NCBI GenBank assembly: GCA_030063045.1
Contig: JAQSEB010000029.1
Coordinates: 1,488,001-1,552,000 of the forward strand
DNA: 64,000 bases
From: Pratylenchus scribneri
Taxonomy: Eukaryota > Nematoda > Chromadorea > Rhabditida > Pratylenchidae
Direction: 5' to 3'
Position 1 is the stretch's first letter. Every line of letters starts with the position of its first letter. Below are positions 54,034-64,000 of the stretch, piece after piece. A program made the translations under genes and the position numbers. The notes beneath the pieces were generated by a model, which made no database searches, was not told the origin of the DNA, and saw only the letters and a list, made by a program, of their open reading frames with translations.

Positions 54034-56597
54034 CTATTTCTTCACATCCTTCGAGTTTGTGTCTCGGCATTCCGGGCAATACCATTTGCCCTTTGGCGAT
54101 GAAGTCAGCCCAACGCAGGCGAAATGGAACCATTCCAATGCGCAATTCTTATTGTCACAGCCAACCATATTCCCGAATGAAACCTGCAAAATAAATTAAA
54201 TTAAATATTAAAATAAATATTCTCCCCTGAATTTACCTGTTTACAAAAACAATATGTTGGTTCATCCTTGTCCTTGTTTTTGCTGTTTGCCATTCTTTTC
54301 TCCTCTTCAAAGTCATCGTCGCCTTGTCCATTGCTTTCTAGAATTAGAATATTTTTTTGTTAATGTAAAAAATTATAATTTGCCGAAAATTGTAAAGGTT
54401 CAAAAATTTAGACCGTAAACTTTTACCCGATCGATAGATATCATCAGGACACATTATCATTTGATTATGTTGGCTTTGGGTTTAACCAATTCTAACTTAG
54501 TTTTGAACCATTAAGACAAAATGGGTTTTGAATCATTAAACCAAAATGGGTTTTGAATCATTAAACCAAAATGGGTTTTGAATCATTAAACCAAAATGGG
54601 TTTTGAATCATTAAACCAAAATGGGTTTTGAATCATTAAACCAAAATGGGTTTTGAATCATTAAACCAAAATGGGTTTTGAATCATTAAACCAAAATGGG
54701 TTTTGAATCATTAAACCAAAATGGGTTTTGAACCATTAAACCAAAACGGGTTTAAACCGTATAATACCCTTTAATTGTTGACCAAACCAAAATGGGTTTA
54801 AACCGTTTAATACCCTTTAATTGTTGACCAAACCAAAATGGGTTTAAACCGTTTAATACCCTTTAATTGTTGACCAAACCAAAATGGGTTTAAACCGTTT
54901 AATACCCTTTAATTGTTGACAAAACCAAAATGGGTTTAAACCGTTTAATACCCTTTAATTGTTGACCAAACCAAAATGGGTTTAAACCGTTTAATACCCT
55001 TTAATTGTTGACCAAACCAAAATGGGTTTAAACCGTTTAATACCCTTTAATTGTTGACCAAACCATAACAAATTATATACCATTCAATGCGTCCATCTTG
55101 ACCAGCTCTATCCAATTTTGGGTATATTTGGTTTGTGAATGTAGGACAAACCCCTCTCAACATTATTATTTTCTGGATTTACTCTTCCACTAAATTAATT
55201 TCTTTTTAAATTAGATTAAATAAATTACCGCTGTGATTTCGTTGTCTCTCCGTGCCTCTCTTCCTTGGACTTCTTCCACCCGCAATTCCTGCCGCATCCA
55301 CTGTCCCAATTTCACGGCCCCTTTTCCTCGTTTTTGTTCCATTTCCGTGTCCTTGTTGCGGTGGAGAACTTTGCGGGGCCATTTGTTGCGATGAATGTTC
55401 CTCCGATTTACTGGTTGTTGTCCCAATGTTAAATTCCATCGTTGAGGCTGCTGGACAATCCAAAATGGGCGGCGATGGACTTTTCATCATCATTAAATTC
55501 ATTTGATCGTCAATTTCTTCCATCACTTCCACCGAAAAATCTTCATCCTTTTCGCCAATTTGTTGGGTTGGAGAAGGCGAAAATAATTGCTGTTGAGAAT
55601 TTTTATTGTTTGGATTTGGACCTTTCGTCTTCTTTTTGGTCCTTCCTCCGCGTCGGGGTGGTCCAAAATTATTACTTGACGTTGAGGTTGAAGGCCCCGG
55701 ATCATCCAACTCAACCATTCGTTCCTCTTCTTGTTGTTGCATTTGATGGCTTATGCCAAACAATTTTGCCTCTCGATTTGTGGTTGGCCTTTTTGAGCCA
55801 TTTGCATTGTTGATTTCATCACTTGAACTGCTGATCAGTCCGCAAAGCTCATTCTTTCGACGTTTTGATGGTTTGGATTTGGCTAAAAATAATAAATTTT
55901 AAAAATATAAATAATAATTTGCCAAATAAATTATTGAATTGCTGAAAGGTTTATCCTATTCCTACATTTACATTCATAAACCAAATATACCAATTTGAAT
56001 TGGATAGAGCTAGTCAAGATGGATGCATTGAATGGTATATAATTTGTTATGGTTTGGTCAACAATTAAAGGGTATTAAACGGTTTAAACCCATTTTGGTT
56101 TATGATTCAAAACTAAGTTTAAATTAGTTAAACTCAAACCAAAACACTATAAGGTTAAGGTTCATGGCTTCATGGGTTTATGATAAAGTTCGTTTTCCTT
56201 CGTTGACAATTTCAGCAATTTATTCGGCAAATTAAATATTTTCTTTAATTAAATTTATACATGGACTGCTTTCTCGTTGAATACAACGTGCAGGATTTGT
56301 AGAAAATATAATTTTTGTGATGGCAAGAAATGGATTCTTCGATGCATGCTCGACCAATTGTAAATCGTAGAGAATATTTTGAATGTTGGCAACCAATTCC
56401 GATTTTTCTCTCACATTAATGTTCTGCCATTCATTGTCAATTTTATGTTGATTTTGTTCAAGTTGTTCAAGCAATTGTTGTCGCAAAGAATTCAATTGCT
56501 TTTCTTCTTCCAATGAGGATTGGAGTGTTTGCCAATCATTTTCGTCAATTTTACTTTTTAATCGGTTTATTAACTCCGGATCAAAATTGCTACACAT
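54034..56597 (-). CDS. ING-type PHD-finger chromatin protein
   Basis: Exons 56288-56597 (probable), 55229-55882, 54237-54337 and 54034-54183 join in phase to give about 404 aa. The C-terminal PHD finger is ING-like and complete: [34 protein letters not shown] and [11 protein letters not shown]. The C4HC3 zinc ligands and the aromatic/acidic residues (Y in TYCFC, GCD, W) that read H3K4me3 in this family are present. The middle is a long low-complexity linker with two basic clusters ([19 protein letters not shown]) that can be nuclear signals. The first exon encodes a coiled-coil-like helical segment, with [20 protein letters not shown], compatible with the ING dimerisation domain but weakly similar. 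That frame also ends in its own stop at 56232 with an AATAAA downstream, so 56232-56597 could instead be a separate 121-aa gene. ING proteins are subunits of histone acetyltransferase and deacetylase complexes. Confidence 0.85.
54405..55170 (-). mobile_element. 46-mer element, copy 12 (about 7 units) plus a 25-bp secondary array
   Basis: Left flank TTTAGACCGTAAAC and ACTTAGTTTTGAACCATTAA. Then nine copies of a 25-bp unit (GAATCATTAAACCAAAATGG plus GTTTT) before about seven ordinary 46-bp units. Right flank GTTTGTGAATGTAGGACAAA. The 25-bp array is an amplification of the flank/core junction, not seen in other copies. It lies in the intron before the PHD exons. Confidence 0.92.
55945..56205 (+). 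mobile_element. 46-mer element, copy 13 (one unit), in the ING gene
   Basis: Left flank AGGTTTATCCTATTCCTACA, TTGGATAGAGCTAGTCAAGA, one core unit, right flank ATTCAAAACTAAGTTTAAA and GGGTTTATGATAAAG. A short, unexpanded copy. Confidence 0.85.
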
Positions 56598-57180
56598 CTC
56601 TAAATTTGTTTTTTATAGAAAAGAATCAAAACCAAGTTCAAAGAATTGTCTAAACCAAAAATTAAACCAAAAAAACCCAAAAAACCCAAATAAATCCGCA
56701 AAATTTATGTAAAAATAAAAAATAAAATAAAAATAAGTTTTTCGAAGCGAAAAGATGAAAATATAATAGGCGAGATATAAAAACAAAAACGAAATAGTGA
56801 TCATTAGATCCTTTATAAAGAAAGAAAGAAATAGATCACATTTTCCGTTTTTCCCGTTCCCCGAAAGCCGAAACCGAAAGCTAATTGCTAATTCCTTCTA
56901 ATTCCGATGTTCCGATCGCTCTTTCTTCTTCATAATTCTTTTGATCTGAATTCTAATTTCTATTTTCCGATCAGAGATTCTTATCTTAATTGATTAAACC
57001 TAAAACTAATGCGTAATGTCATGGATCGAAATGCGTAATCTTCATTCATCGGCAACAGAAGAGTCTAAAGAGTAAATTCTTAATTTGTTCTTTATTAATT
57101 ATTCAAAACATAGAAACAATACATGTCAAAAATTGAAATTTTCTGATCGGAAACGTCTTTCGGCTCAATTGCTTTTTCAA
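56598..57180. promoter_or_regulatory. Intergenic region between divergent ING-type and proline-rich genes
   Basis: About 0.58 kb, AT-rich with several TTCCGAT/GATCGG words (56870-57030). An acceptor-like AAATTTAG lies two bases before the ATG at 56597, compatible with trans-splicing. On the + side the frame leading to the ATG at 57181 stays open upstream, so the first coding exon of the proline-rich gene might begin earlier. Confidence 0.4.
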
Positions 57181-60089
57181 ATGCCATGGAAAAAGAAGCA
57201 GGTTTTCTTTTAAATAATTTTTCTATTAATTATTCCAAAAATTAGCCACCTTTGCCACCGCCTCCTCCGTCATTTGATTTTGTTGACGAAGATGTGCCGC
57301 CGCCACCACCACCGCCGCCGCCACCACCACCACCAATGGAACAACCATCATCGACGGTTTCCAACAATGATTTAATGGATCTACAAAATTCAACGGCGAC
57401 CAATTCAACTGCTGACAATTCCGACCTTTATGAAACTTTTGATGATGCAAAGCAGCAAAATGAAACCATTGACGATGCAGAAGTGAGATTACTATTTGGC
57501 AAAGATCAAGACTAGACACTAGAGCGCGTTTATGGTGGTCAAGGTTTTTTCATATTGAAGTTGGGCCGGGATCAAGGTCAACCATAATCCATATTCCATA
57601 AGTAAAGTCATAGACCTCTTGAAGAATAGATTTGAAGCTGGCTTCTGCTGGCTAGGGTTCAAAAAGAAATTTATCTAAAAATTTTTGGTAATTTTCGACC
57701 CGAAGTGGGAAGTAGGGGACAGGGGACCTTGACTTTTGGAAATTTAGGTCTTGACTTGGGTTAAAATCATCTCAAAGGAAAATATTTTTCCAGTCTTGGT
57801 GAACACTTATGCATTTTATACATTCTAGACGAACTAGAATATTCCGAACAAAAAGCCTGACCGTGAACGGTAAACGCGCTAGTGTTACCTATACCGAAAA
57901 ATATTTAAATAAATCAAAATTTCAGCCAATGGAGATCGACCCAAACATTTCGGAGACAAAAATCGTGACACTGATGAACCCGTTGCCCGACGCTGCCAAA
58001 GGCCCAATTTTTACTTTCGACATCAAAGGTTTCGAGGAATCGGCTCAACAAATGGCAGAGAGGAAGGAACAGGAGAGTGCGGAAGAACGAATGGTTTTGC
58101 CTTAACTTTTATACTAAAATGAATTTTTGAACAATTTTAGGCCAATATTATTGGACCAAAAGTGCATGATGAACAAATTAAACGAGAGAAGGAATTGCAT
58201 AGACGGCTGAACCGAGAGGAAGTTCTTTGTCGGAATGCATTGTTGAAGGTTTTTACCTTAATTGCTCTATTTAGTCTGGAAATTACTCGTGAATGCATAA
58301 AAGTTGATAAAAGTATGCACCAAGACCGAAAATATAGAGCGATCTCGAACCCGAGATTTTCATAAATTTTTAAAGTTAAGGTCCAAACTTAAAGTCGAAA
58401 ATTTCAAAAAAATTTTAGGTCAAAAATGGACTCGAGAATGTTTAAAATAGAATCCGGGGACCCGGGCCCGACCCGGATTTTACCCGGGCCCAGGCCAGGA
58501 ACCCGGGTCATTTGGGATAATCCCGGAAAAACCCGGGTTTCCGGGCCCGGTCGCCGGTCCGGAAAAATTTTGAATAAAAATCCCGGCCCGGCAAATCTGA
58601 AAAACCGGACTCTAGTTTAAAAATGGTTTATAAGACCAAAAAAAATATTTTTCTTACATAACTTGGGTTTCTTTCGAACCCTGACCTCTAAATTTTCCAA
58701 AACTTAAGGTATCCCCCTTTTGGGACTTTTTCAAAATTTTTTTCGATAAAATCTCCATTAAGCTTAACTAACCCCTAAACTTAAACATAAACCCAAACTT
58801 AAACCGATAATTAACGGAAAGATCAAATTTAGGCGAGAATGGTCAACAAAAATGATCTGCGAATCCGGCGGGCATCGGCTCAATTTCATCAACAATATTC
58901 TTCTCCGCAACAAATTGAACATCAACAAAATTATCAAGAAGAACATTTGAATTGGAATGCATCAGTAAACAATAATAATTCTCATATAAACTTGGAAGCA
59001 ATCGACAATTATGCGGAAAAATTTTTGGTGCCGCCGCAACAGCCAAAACCGAAAGAGGTTTCAAAAAATTATTTAAGAAATTATTAATTAAATTAATTTC
59101 AGCCAATCCAATGGTGCGCATTGAAGCCGATTGAGGGCATACCAGTTCCATTTAGTTGGAAAGACATTGCTGAAAATTGGGTAAATTTTTAAATCAAAAA
59201 TAATTATAATAGTTTAAATTTAAAGTGAGATTTACCCTAAATTCACAAACCAAATATACCAAAAATTGGATAGAGCTGGTCAAGGCGCATTAAATGGTGT
59301 ATAATTTGTTATGGTTTGGTCAACAATTAAAGGGTATTAAACGGTTTAAACCCATTTTGGTTTGGTAAACAATTAAAGGGTATTAAACGGTTTAAACCCA
59401 TTTTGGTTTGGTCAACAATTAAAGGGTATTAAACGGTTTAAACCCATTTTTGTTTGGTCAACAGTTAAAGGGTATTAAACGGTTTAAACCCATTTTGGTT
59501 TGGTCAACAATTAAAGGGTATTAAACGGTTTAAACCCATTTTGGTTTGGTCAACAATTAAAGGGTATTAAACGGTTTAAACCCATTTGGTTTAATGGTTC
59601 AAAAGTAAGTTAGAATTTATTAAACCCCAGAGGCCAAAAGAAACTCAAATGATGCTTCTTGATCAGACCTATTCATTGGGTATAAACTTTTACGGGTTTA
59701 AGATAAATTTTTGAACCGTAAATTAATTAATTCATTGTAATTTTTAGAGGGCAAAACTTCTCGCCGAAGAGGTGGCACAGACAATGGCAGCATCCCAGGC
59801 CCATTTCCAGGATTTTGGACTGGGCGGTGCCTCAACCTCATCCGAAAATGTTTCATCAACTTCAATGTCAATGGCTGAGGCAAATCCAAAAGTGGAATTG
59901 GTCAACAACAACAACACGGATTACATTTTGGAAGAGGGCGAATTAATTGAAGAAGACGAAGTAAAAGCACATTTTCGGGTGGAAACACCGCCGCCACAGC
60001 CGAAGAAGAAGAAACGTCGAGGCATTGGGAACAACAGTAAAGCGAAGAAGAATTTGACGGCTGATTTGCTCATTGTTTTGGATGATTGA
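57181..60089 (+). CDS. Proline-rich, probably nuclear protein of unknown family
   Basis: Seven exons join in phase: 57181-57201, 57246-57482, 57926-58093, 58141-58248, 58833-59057, 59103-59180 and 59748-60089, giving 392 aa. In order: a basic start MPWKKKQ; Pro-rich PPLPPPPPSFDFVDEDV followed by a run of 13 prolines; an acidic stretch; a charged helical region (KVHDEQIKREKELHRRLNRE); a Gln/Asn-rich part; and WCALKPIEGIPVPFSW. It ends in an acidic patch (EEGELIEEDE) and a basic cluster PKKKKRRGIGNNSKAKK typical of a nuclear signal. The poly-Pro/basic/acidic layout resembles splicing- or WW-domain-interacting nuclear proteins, but I do not recognise the family and assign no function. The intron 58249-58832 contains a CCCGGG-rich island and the one before the last exon a 46-mer element. 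Confidence 0.75.
57640..57830. repeat. Diverged copy of the B-box family in an intron
   Basis: Shares GACCCGAAG, GGGACCTTGACTTTTGGAAA, AATTTAGGTCTTGACTTGGG and TTTTTCCAGTCTTGGTGAAC with the units at 490-720. The B-box word is degraded (CTTGACTTGGGTTAAAATC). Confidence 0.5.
58450..58620. repeat. CCCGGG-rich island in an intron
   Basis: A compact block with CCGGGGACCCGGGCCCGACC, ATTTTACCCGGGCCCAGGCC, AACCCGGGTC, AAAACCCGGGTTTCCGGGCC and CCCGGCCCGGCAAAT. It is far more GC-rich than its surroundings and largely made of CCCGG palindromes. No frame continues the host gene, and flanking sequence is normal AT-rich intron. Confidence 0.8.
59195..59720 (+). mobile_element. 46-mer element, copy 14 (about 6 units), in the proline-rich gene
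   Basis: Left flank AATTATAATAGTTTAAATTT, CCAAATATACCAAAAATTGG; six units; right flank TTTAATGGTTCAAAAGTAAG and GGTTTAAGATAAATTTTTGA. Intron before the last exon. Confidence 0.9.
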
Positions 60090-60489
60090 TTGAAATTGGG
60101 GGCAAAATGGCAAATGGAATTAAAATGCAATTTTACCACAAAAATTTATTTTATTTTAAATTTATTTATTTATTTTCCTGTTTTTTGCGCCTTAACAAAT
60201 ACACAAAAATACATTCATTTTATTGTTGACACAAAGATTTATTTTGTTTTTATTTATACATATTTTGTTGATCTCCCCTCTCCTTTACCAAATTTGCTTG
60301 TTGCACAAAAAAATATGATCATCACCAAATAAAAATGAATTTCGAATAAATTTTATTTATTTTTTGAACATTTTTTCTCAAATTGTTTTTTTTTTCAATT
60401 TTATTTTTAATTTATTTATTTAATTAATTTTAATTGTTTTATTTTAGTTTTGACAACAGAGACAAAAGCAAAAACTACTTAAATAAAAA
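60090..60489. other. Region between the proline-rich gene and TIM17
   Basis: 400 bp, very AT-rich, same-strand neighbours. AATAAA-type signals near 60330-60350 probably end the upstream gene. The spacing is larger than a typical nematode operon gap, so an operon is not supported. Confidence 0.45.
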
Positions 60490-62151
60490 ATGAATGAATA
60501 TGACAGAGAACCATGGTAATTTTTTAACTTAATTAAAATTTAATACTAAAAATAATTAACAAAAAATAAAATGCCGAAAAGATTAAACCGGTTTATTTTT
60601 TTCTAAACCCAACAAACCTCATATTCAATGGATAGATCTGATCAAGACGCATAATTTAATTATGTTTTGGTTTGGGTTTAACCAATTCTGACTTAGTTTT
60701 GAACCATTAAACCAAAATGGGTTTAAACCGTTTAATACCCTTTAATTGTTGACCAAACCATAACAAATTATATACCATTCAATGCGTCCATATTAACCAG
60801 CTCTATCCAATTTTTGGTATATTTGATTTGGAAAAGTAGAAACCCGCATAAGCCATTATAATTATTTTGCCATTATTTACTATTTTTCTTTAATAAAAAT
60901 TTAAATTTTATTTTTAGCCCCCATCGTATTTATGCGGATGCAGGCAGTGCCTTCACAATGGGACTGGTCGGTGGCTCGATTTTCCACGGCATCAAAGGCT
61001 ACAAGCATGCACAAGTCGGATATAGGCCAAGTTTGTTTTTTTTTCTGCTAAATAATTTAATTTTTTAACTTATTTTGGCAATTTAGAATTCAAAAATATG
61101 CTCAAGGAAATTCGTGTGAAAAGTCCGGTCACCGGGGGACAATTTGCTGCATGGGGTGGAATGTTTTCGATTGTTGACTGTTTGTTGGTCTACGGACGGA
61201 AAAAGGTTGGTCTGAAAAATTTTATTATAAATTTATTAAATTTTCTAATTCAAAAATAATCAATTGAGCTAGGAAGAGAAAAACTAGTTAATTATTCATT
61301 TTTACAAAATTTCCGAGTCAAAGTTCGGACGGACCCGCTTGAACAAAAATATTTTTTCTCGCAGAAATTATTCCCCCTAATAAGGCAGAATAGGGTATAT
61401 TTATTAAAGTTAAAGGATTTAAAAATTAGGATTCCTTCACTTTACAAAATTTAGATGGCCGGTTCAAATTCATTTATAAAGAAAATATTTTTTTCGGACT
61501 TGGTCCTAACGAAACACTACATATTTATTTAGATAAATAAAATAACCTAGCCATGGACCTTTCGCTTTTACAAAATTTAGAGATTTTGGGTACAGATCCG
61601 CTCAAAGGAATTAATTTTTCGGTCTTTTGCGCACACTAAAAAATATTTTTTTAATAAATTATACAGTATATTTTCAATACCTAATACAGTAAATATATCT
61701 GACCAAAAATACATTAAAATAAACCTGCTAATTGGTACCCAAATATTAACAAAAAAAATTAGCATCCAAAATATACCTTTGGGCCACCTAATTAATTCAT
61801 TCAATTATTTCCACATTTCAGGAAGACCCATTGAATTCAATATTGGCTGGCGCCATAACCGGAGGGGCTCTTTGTGTTCGAATGGGCGCACCCACAATGT
61901 TTGCATCGGCACTTGTTGGCGGCATACTTTTGGGAGTGATTGAGGGCGCCGGAATTGTCATGAACAAATTCAGTGCATTATATGTGGAACAGGCCCAACA
62001 ACGGGCGGCACAACAGGCGGCAATGCAGGCTGAATCTGGGGCCGGAGCAGGAGGAGGAGGGATGCCAACGTCCGAGGGGTCGTTCTTCTCATCATTGCCA
62101 TCATTCGGATTTGGAAGCGATGGAAAGGAGAATGAAAAACTTGGAATGTGA
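60490..62151 (+). CDS. timm-17: Mitochondrial import translocase subunit TIM17
   Basis: Core subunit of the TIM23 complex that moves presequence proteins across or into the inner membrane. Exons 60490-60515, 60918-61030, 61087-61205 and 61822-62151 join in phase to give 195 aa. The start MNEYDREPCPHRI matches the invariant TIM17 opening, with the first intron splitting the Cys codon. Four membrane segments follow: AFTMGLVGGSIFHGIKGY, GGQFAAWGGMFSIVDCLLVY, SILAGAITGGALCVRMGAP and ASALVGGILLGVIEGAGIVM. The pair of cysteines (CP near residue 9 and VDC in TM2) that forms the regulatory disulphide is present. The C-terminal tail is Gln/Ala/Gly-rich, longer than but similar in position to that of other animals. 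Introns 1 and 3 hold a 46-mer element and a B-box family remnant. Confidence 0.97.
60595..60875 (-). mobile_element. 46-mer element, copy 15 (one unit), in TIM17 intron 1
   Basis: Left flank TTCAATGGATAGATCTGATC and GACTTAGTTTTGAACCATTA; one core unit; right flank CCATTCAATGCGTCC and AAGCCATTATAATTATTTTG. An unexpanded copy that nearly fills the intron. Confidence 0.88.
61380..61650. repeat. Two diverged B-box-family units in TIM17 intron 3
   Basis: TTCACTTTACAAAATTTAGA, TGGCCGGTTCAAATTCATT, then TTTCGCTTTTACAAAATTTA, GGGTACAGATCCGCTCAAAG and TTTTTCGGTCTTTTGCGCAC. These match the layout of the units at 363-720 with decayed B boxes. Confidence 0.5.
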
Positions 62152-62870
62152 TTCTACAATATAATTGAGGATGATTTTGTTTTGTTTTTTCCCCAACAAT
62201 ATCCATTTTATTATATTTGTTTGGAGAATAAATTTAGATTTTACACATTTTTCATTATTTTTATTCAGAGTTCATTTTTAGTATTATAATTTCCATTTCC
62301 TAAATAATATATAACCGGTCAGCCAAATGTCGAAAGACCAACTTATCAGGAATGATAACTCATCAAAAACCGAATGTTTTATTAAATTAAAGATCAGACT
62401 TTTGGCTATCAAATGATAGTAATTTTATTTAAATTGGTCCATAATTAATGAAGTTGGGCACAAAAATCTACTGAAAATTTGCTATCCATAGAAAAGATTA
62501 TTTTGAATCGTTTTTTAAGCGTATTACGACACTTGCGGACGAAACGGTCTGGAGCCAATGGAGGTAAAGCTGCTGTGACATTGTTTGCATCATTTTATTA
62601 GAAATAAAATTATTAAATAAAAAATTTTAAATTCAAAAATTTCAGCAAAACATTTTATTTTTATTTGGAGAATAAATTTAGATTAATTTCATTGTTTCGG
62701 GAGTTTTTTTAGTATTTCCAATTCAATTTCCGCTCTTCCCTGACTTAATCCCCGATTTTATATGAAATTTTATTACCACCCACCCAATGTTCAAAGAATT
62801 GCTTTTTAAAGTGAAAGGGCCCATATCCTCTTTTATTAGCCAATGAAAAGAAAAAAAACATCCAAAATGG
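62152..62870. mobile_element. Region downstream of TIM17 with half of a family A MITE
   Basis: At about 62335-62540 lies AATGATAACTCATCAAAAACC, AGATCAGACTTTTGGCTATC and AATTTTATTTAAATTGGTCC, i.e. the left half of family A, truncated before the right arm. AATAAATTTAGATT occurs twice (62227 and 62670), with similar following text, so the TIM17 3' end may be partly duplicated. Confidence 0.55.
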
Positions 62871-62879
62871 CCTTAAACA

Positions 62880-63480
62880 TATCATTTCAAGAACACATTT
62901 TACTAGGAAAACACAATTGACTAAAAACACATCTTTCCCAGGGAAACACAATTGACTAAAAACACATCTTTCCCAGGGAAACACAATTGACTAAAAACAC
63001 ATCTTTCCCAGGGAAACACAATTGACTAAAAACACATCTTTCCCAGGGAAACACAATTGACTAAAAACACATCTTTCCCAGGGAAACACAATTGACTAAA
63101 AACACATCTTTCCCAGGAAAACACAATTGACTAAAAACACATTTTCCCCAGGAAAACACAATTGACTAAAAACACATCTTTCCCAGGGAAACACAATTGA
63201 CTAAAAACACATCTTTCCCAGGGAAACACAATTGACTAAAAACACATCTTTCCCAGGGAAACACAATTGACTAAAAACACATCTTTCCCAGGGAAACACA
63301 ATTGACTAAAAACACATCTTTCCCAAGGAAACACAATTGACTAAAAACACATCTTTCCCAGGGAAACACAATTGACTAAAAACACATCTTTCCCAGGAAA
63401 ACACAATTGACTAAAAACACATTTTCCCCAGGAAAACACAATTGACTAAAAACACATTTATCTGGAAAAACACAACTGCC
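62880..63480. repeat. 35-bp minisatellite array, about 16 units
   Basis: Units of GGAAACACAATTGACTAAAA plus ACACATCTTTCCCAG, nearly identical, with a recurring variant GGAAAACACA...TTTTCCCCA at two positions about 280 bp apart (eight units), so the array contains an eight-unit duplication. It shares AAAACACATCTTTCC with the array at 3.0 kb. Confidence 0.95.
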
Positions 63481-64000
63481 TTAAAATTAATAACGAATAT
63501 TCTATTATTTATTTTGATAAAACACAAAAAACATCAAATGTCCTTGATGATTTATTATTAATTAAAATGGAGATAAATTAGATTCTATCCTAAGGGCCCA
63601 TCTCTACTATTCCTACAATTCCCTCACGAAATAGTAGGAAAAAACATCAGTTTCCACTTAATATTTTCTTGACATTTAAAAAAAAGTTCCTAAAAATGTT
63701 TTCCTCCACCCAATTCCACAAGTATTAGCGCCATGGTGATTCCTCAATTTCCATTCAATTTCAATCCTTTCAAGATGAAGAAGAGGATAATGTTTGCCGG
63801 TGGTTTTTCTTTTACATTTTTAAAAAATTCCTCTTTCCTTTGAAAGTTGATAAAAGCAAAATCTTCTGTTTCCTCCATTCGTTTCCACCTCATTTTGTGG
63901 CCTTTTTATTTTTATCTGTGCGAGGGACATTTACTAGGCCACCACTCAATTGAGGAGGGAATTTCTTGCTATTCTCGGAGATTATCTTTCACTTTTATTT
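63481..64000. other. Right edge of window, no feature recognised
   Basis: AT-rich, with a pyrimidine-rich stretch at 63820-63900. No open frame with family features, no tandem repeat. Confidence 0.4.

Noticed and set aside
53930..54145. 71-codon minus-strand frame over the PHD region
   Set aside because: A different frame of the same strand encodes the complete PHD finger with correct zinc ligands.
57226..57519. Minus-strand frame opposite the proline run
   Set aside because: It is the complement of the CCN proline codons of the real exon.
60090..60332. 80-codon frame after the proline-rich gene stop
   Set aside because: Phe/Tyr/Ile-rich translation of AT-rich 3' DNA; no domain.

Overview
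The window looks like nuclear DNA of a nematode. It is AT-rich. Its genes are cut into many small exons by introns that are mostly about 40-60 nt long, begin GT and end in a T-run plus TAG, AAG or CAG. The gene set is animal-type and includes a muscle/integrin-linkage parvin (PAT-6 type) and an LRAT-fold protein. Several start codons lie just downstream of an intron-like acceptor, as expected for spliced-leader trans-splicing. A clade IV (tylenchid-like) worm is my guess and is not proven by anything here. I see no bacterial genes, tRNA, rRNA or CRISPR.

Layout. 1-1419 (-): 5' part of an Ariadne-type RBR ubiquitin ligase. 2036-7454 (+): peroxin PEX1. 7588-8913 (-): inositol monophosphatase. 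9349-9765 (+): RNA polymerase III subunit RPC9. 10277-11089 (-): COP9 signalosome subunit 8-like. 11796-12095 (+): 68-aa tail-anchored micro-protein. 12625-14052 (-): LRAT-domain protein. 14617-17405 (+): 4-hydroxyphenylpyruvate dioxygenase. 21199-26390 (+): KCTD8/12/16-type BTB protein. 26731-31345 (-): parvin. 32957-37630 (-): sugar-porter family transporter. 38204-39925 (+): galactose mutarotase. About 9.9 kb then holds no confident gene. 49807-51080 (-): achaete-scute-type bHLH factor. 54034-56597 (-): ING-type PHD-finger protein. 57181-60089 (+): proline-rich, probably nuclear protein. 60490-62151 (+): TIM17. Many neighbours are divergent pairs 0.4-0.7 kb apart, so shared promoter regions are likely. 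The pairing of a sugar transporter with an aldose mutarotase is the one with an obvious functional logic. Most of the rest is general housekeeping (ubiquitin/NEDD8 control, peroxisome and mitochondrial import, Pol III, tyrosine breakdown, inositol).

The non-coding DNA is the striking part. At least 15 copies of one interspersed element, each with the same flanks and a 46-bp minisatellite core of 1 to about 35 units, sit in introns and intergenic DNA in both orientations. Two palindromic MITE-like families, a Pol III B-box-bearing family, four or more further minisatellites that partly share a motif, long poly-G/poly-C tracts and a CCCGGG-rich island fill much of what is left. Exon boundaries were fixed by hand from splice signals, phase and protein-family similarity recalled from general knowledge. 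No database search was run.
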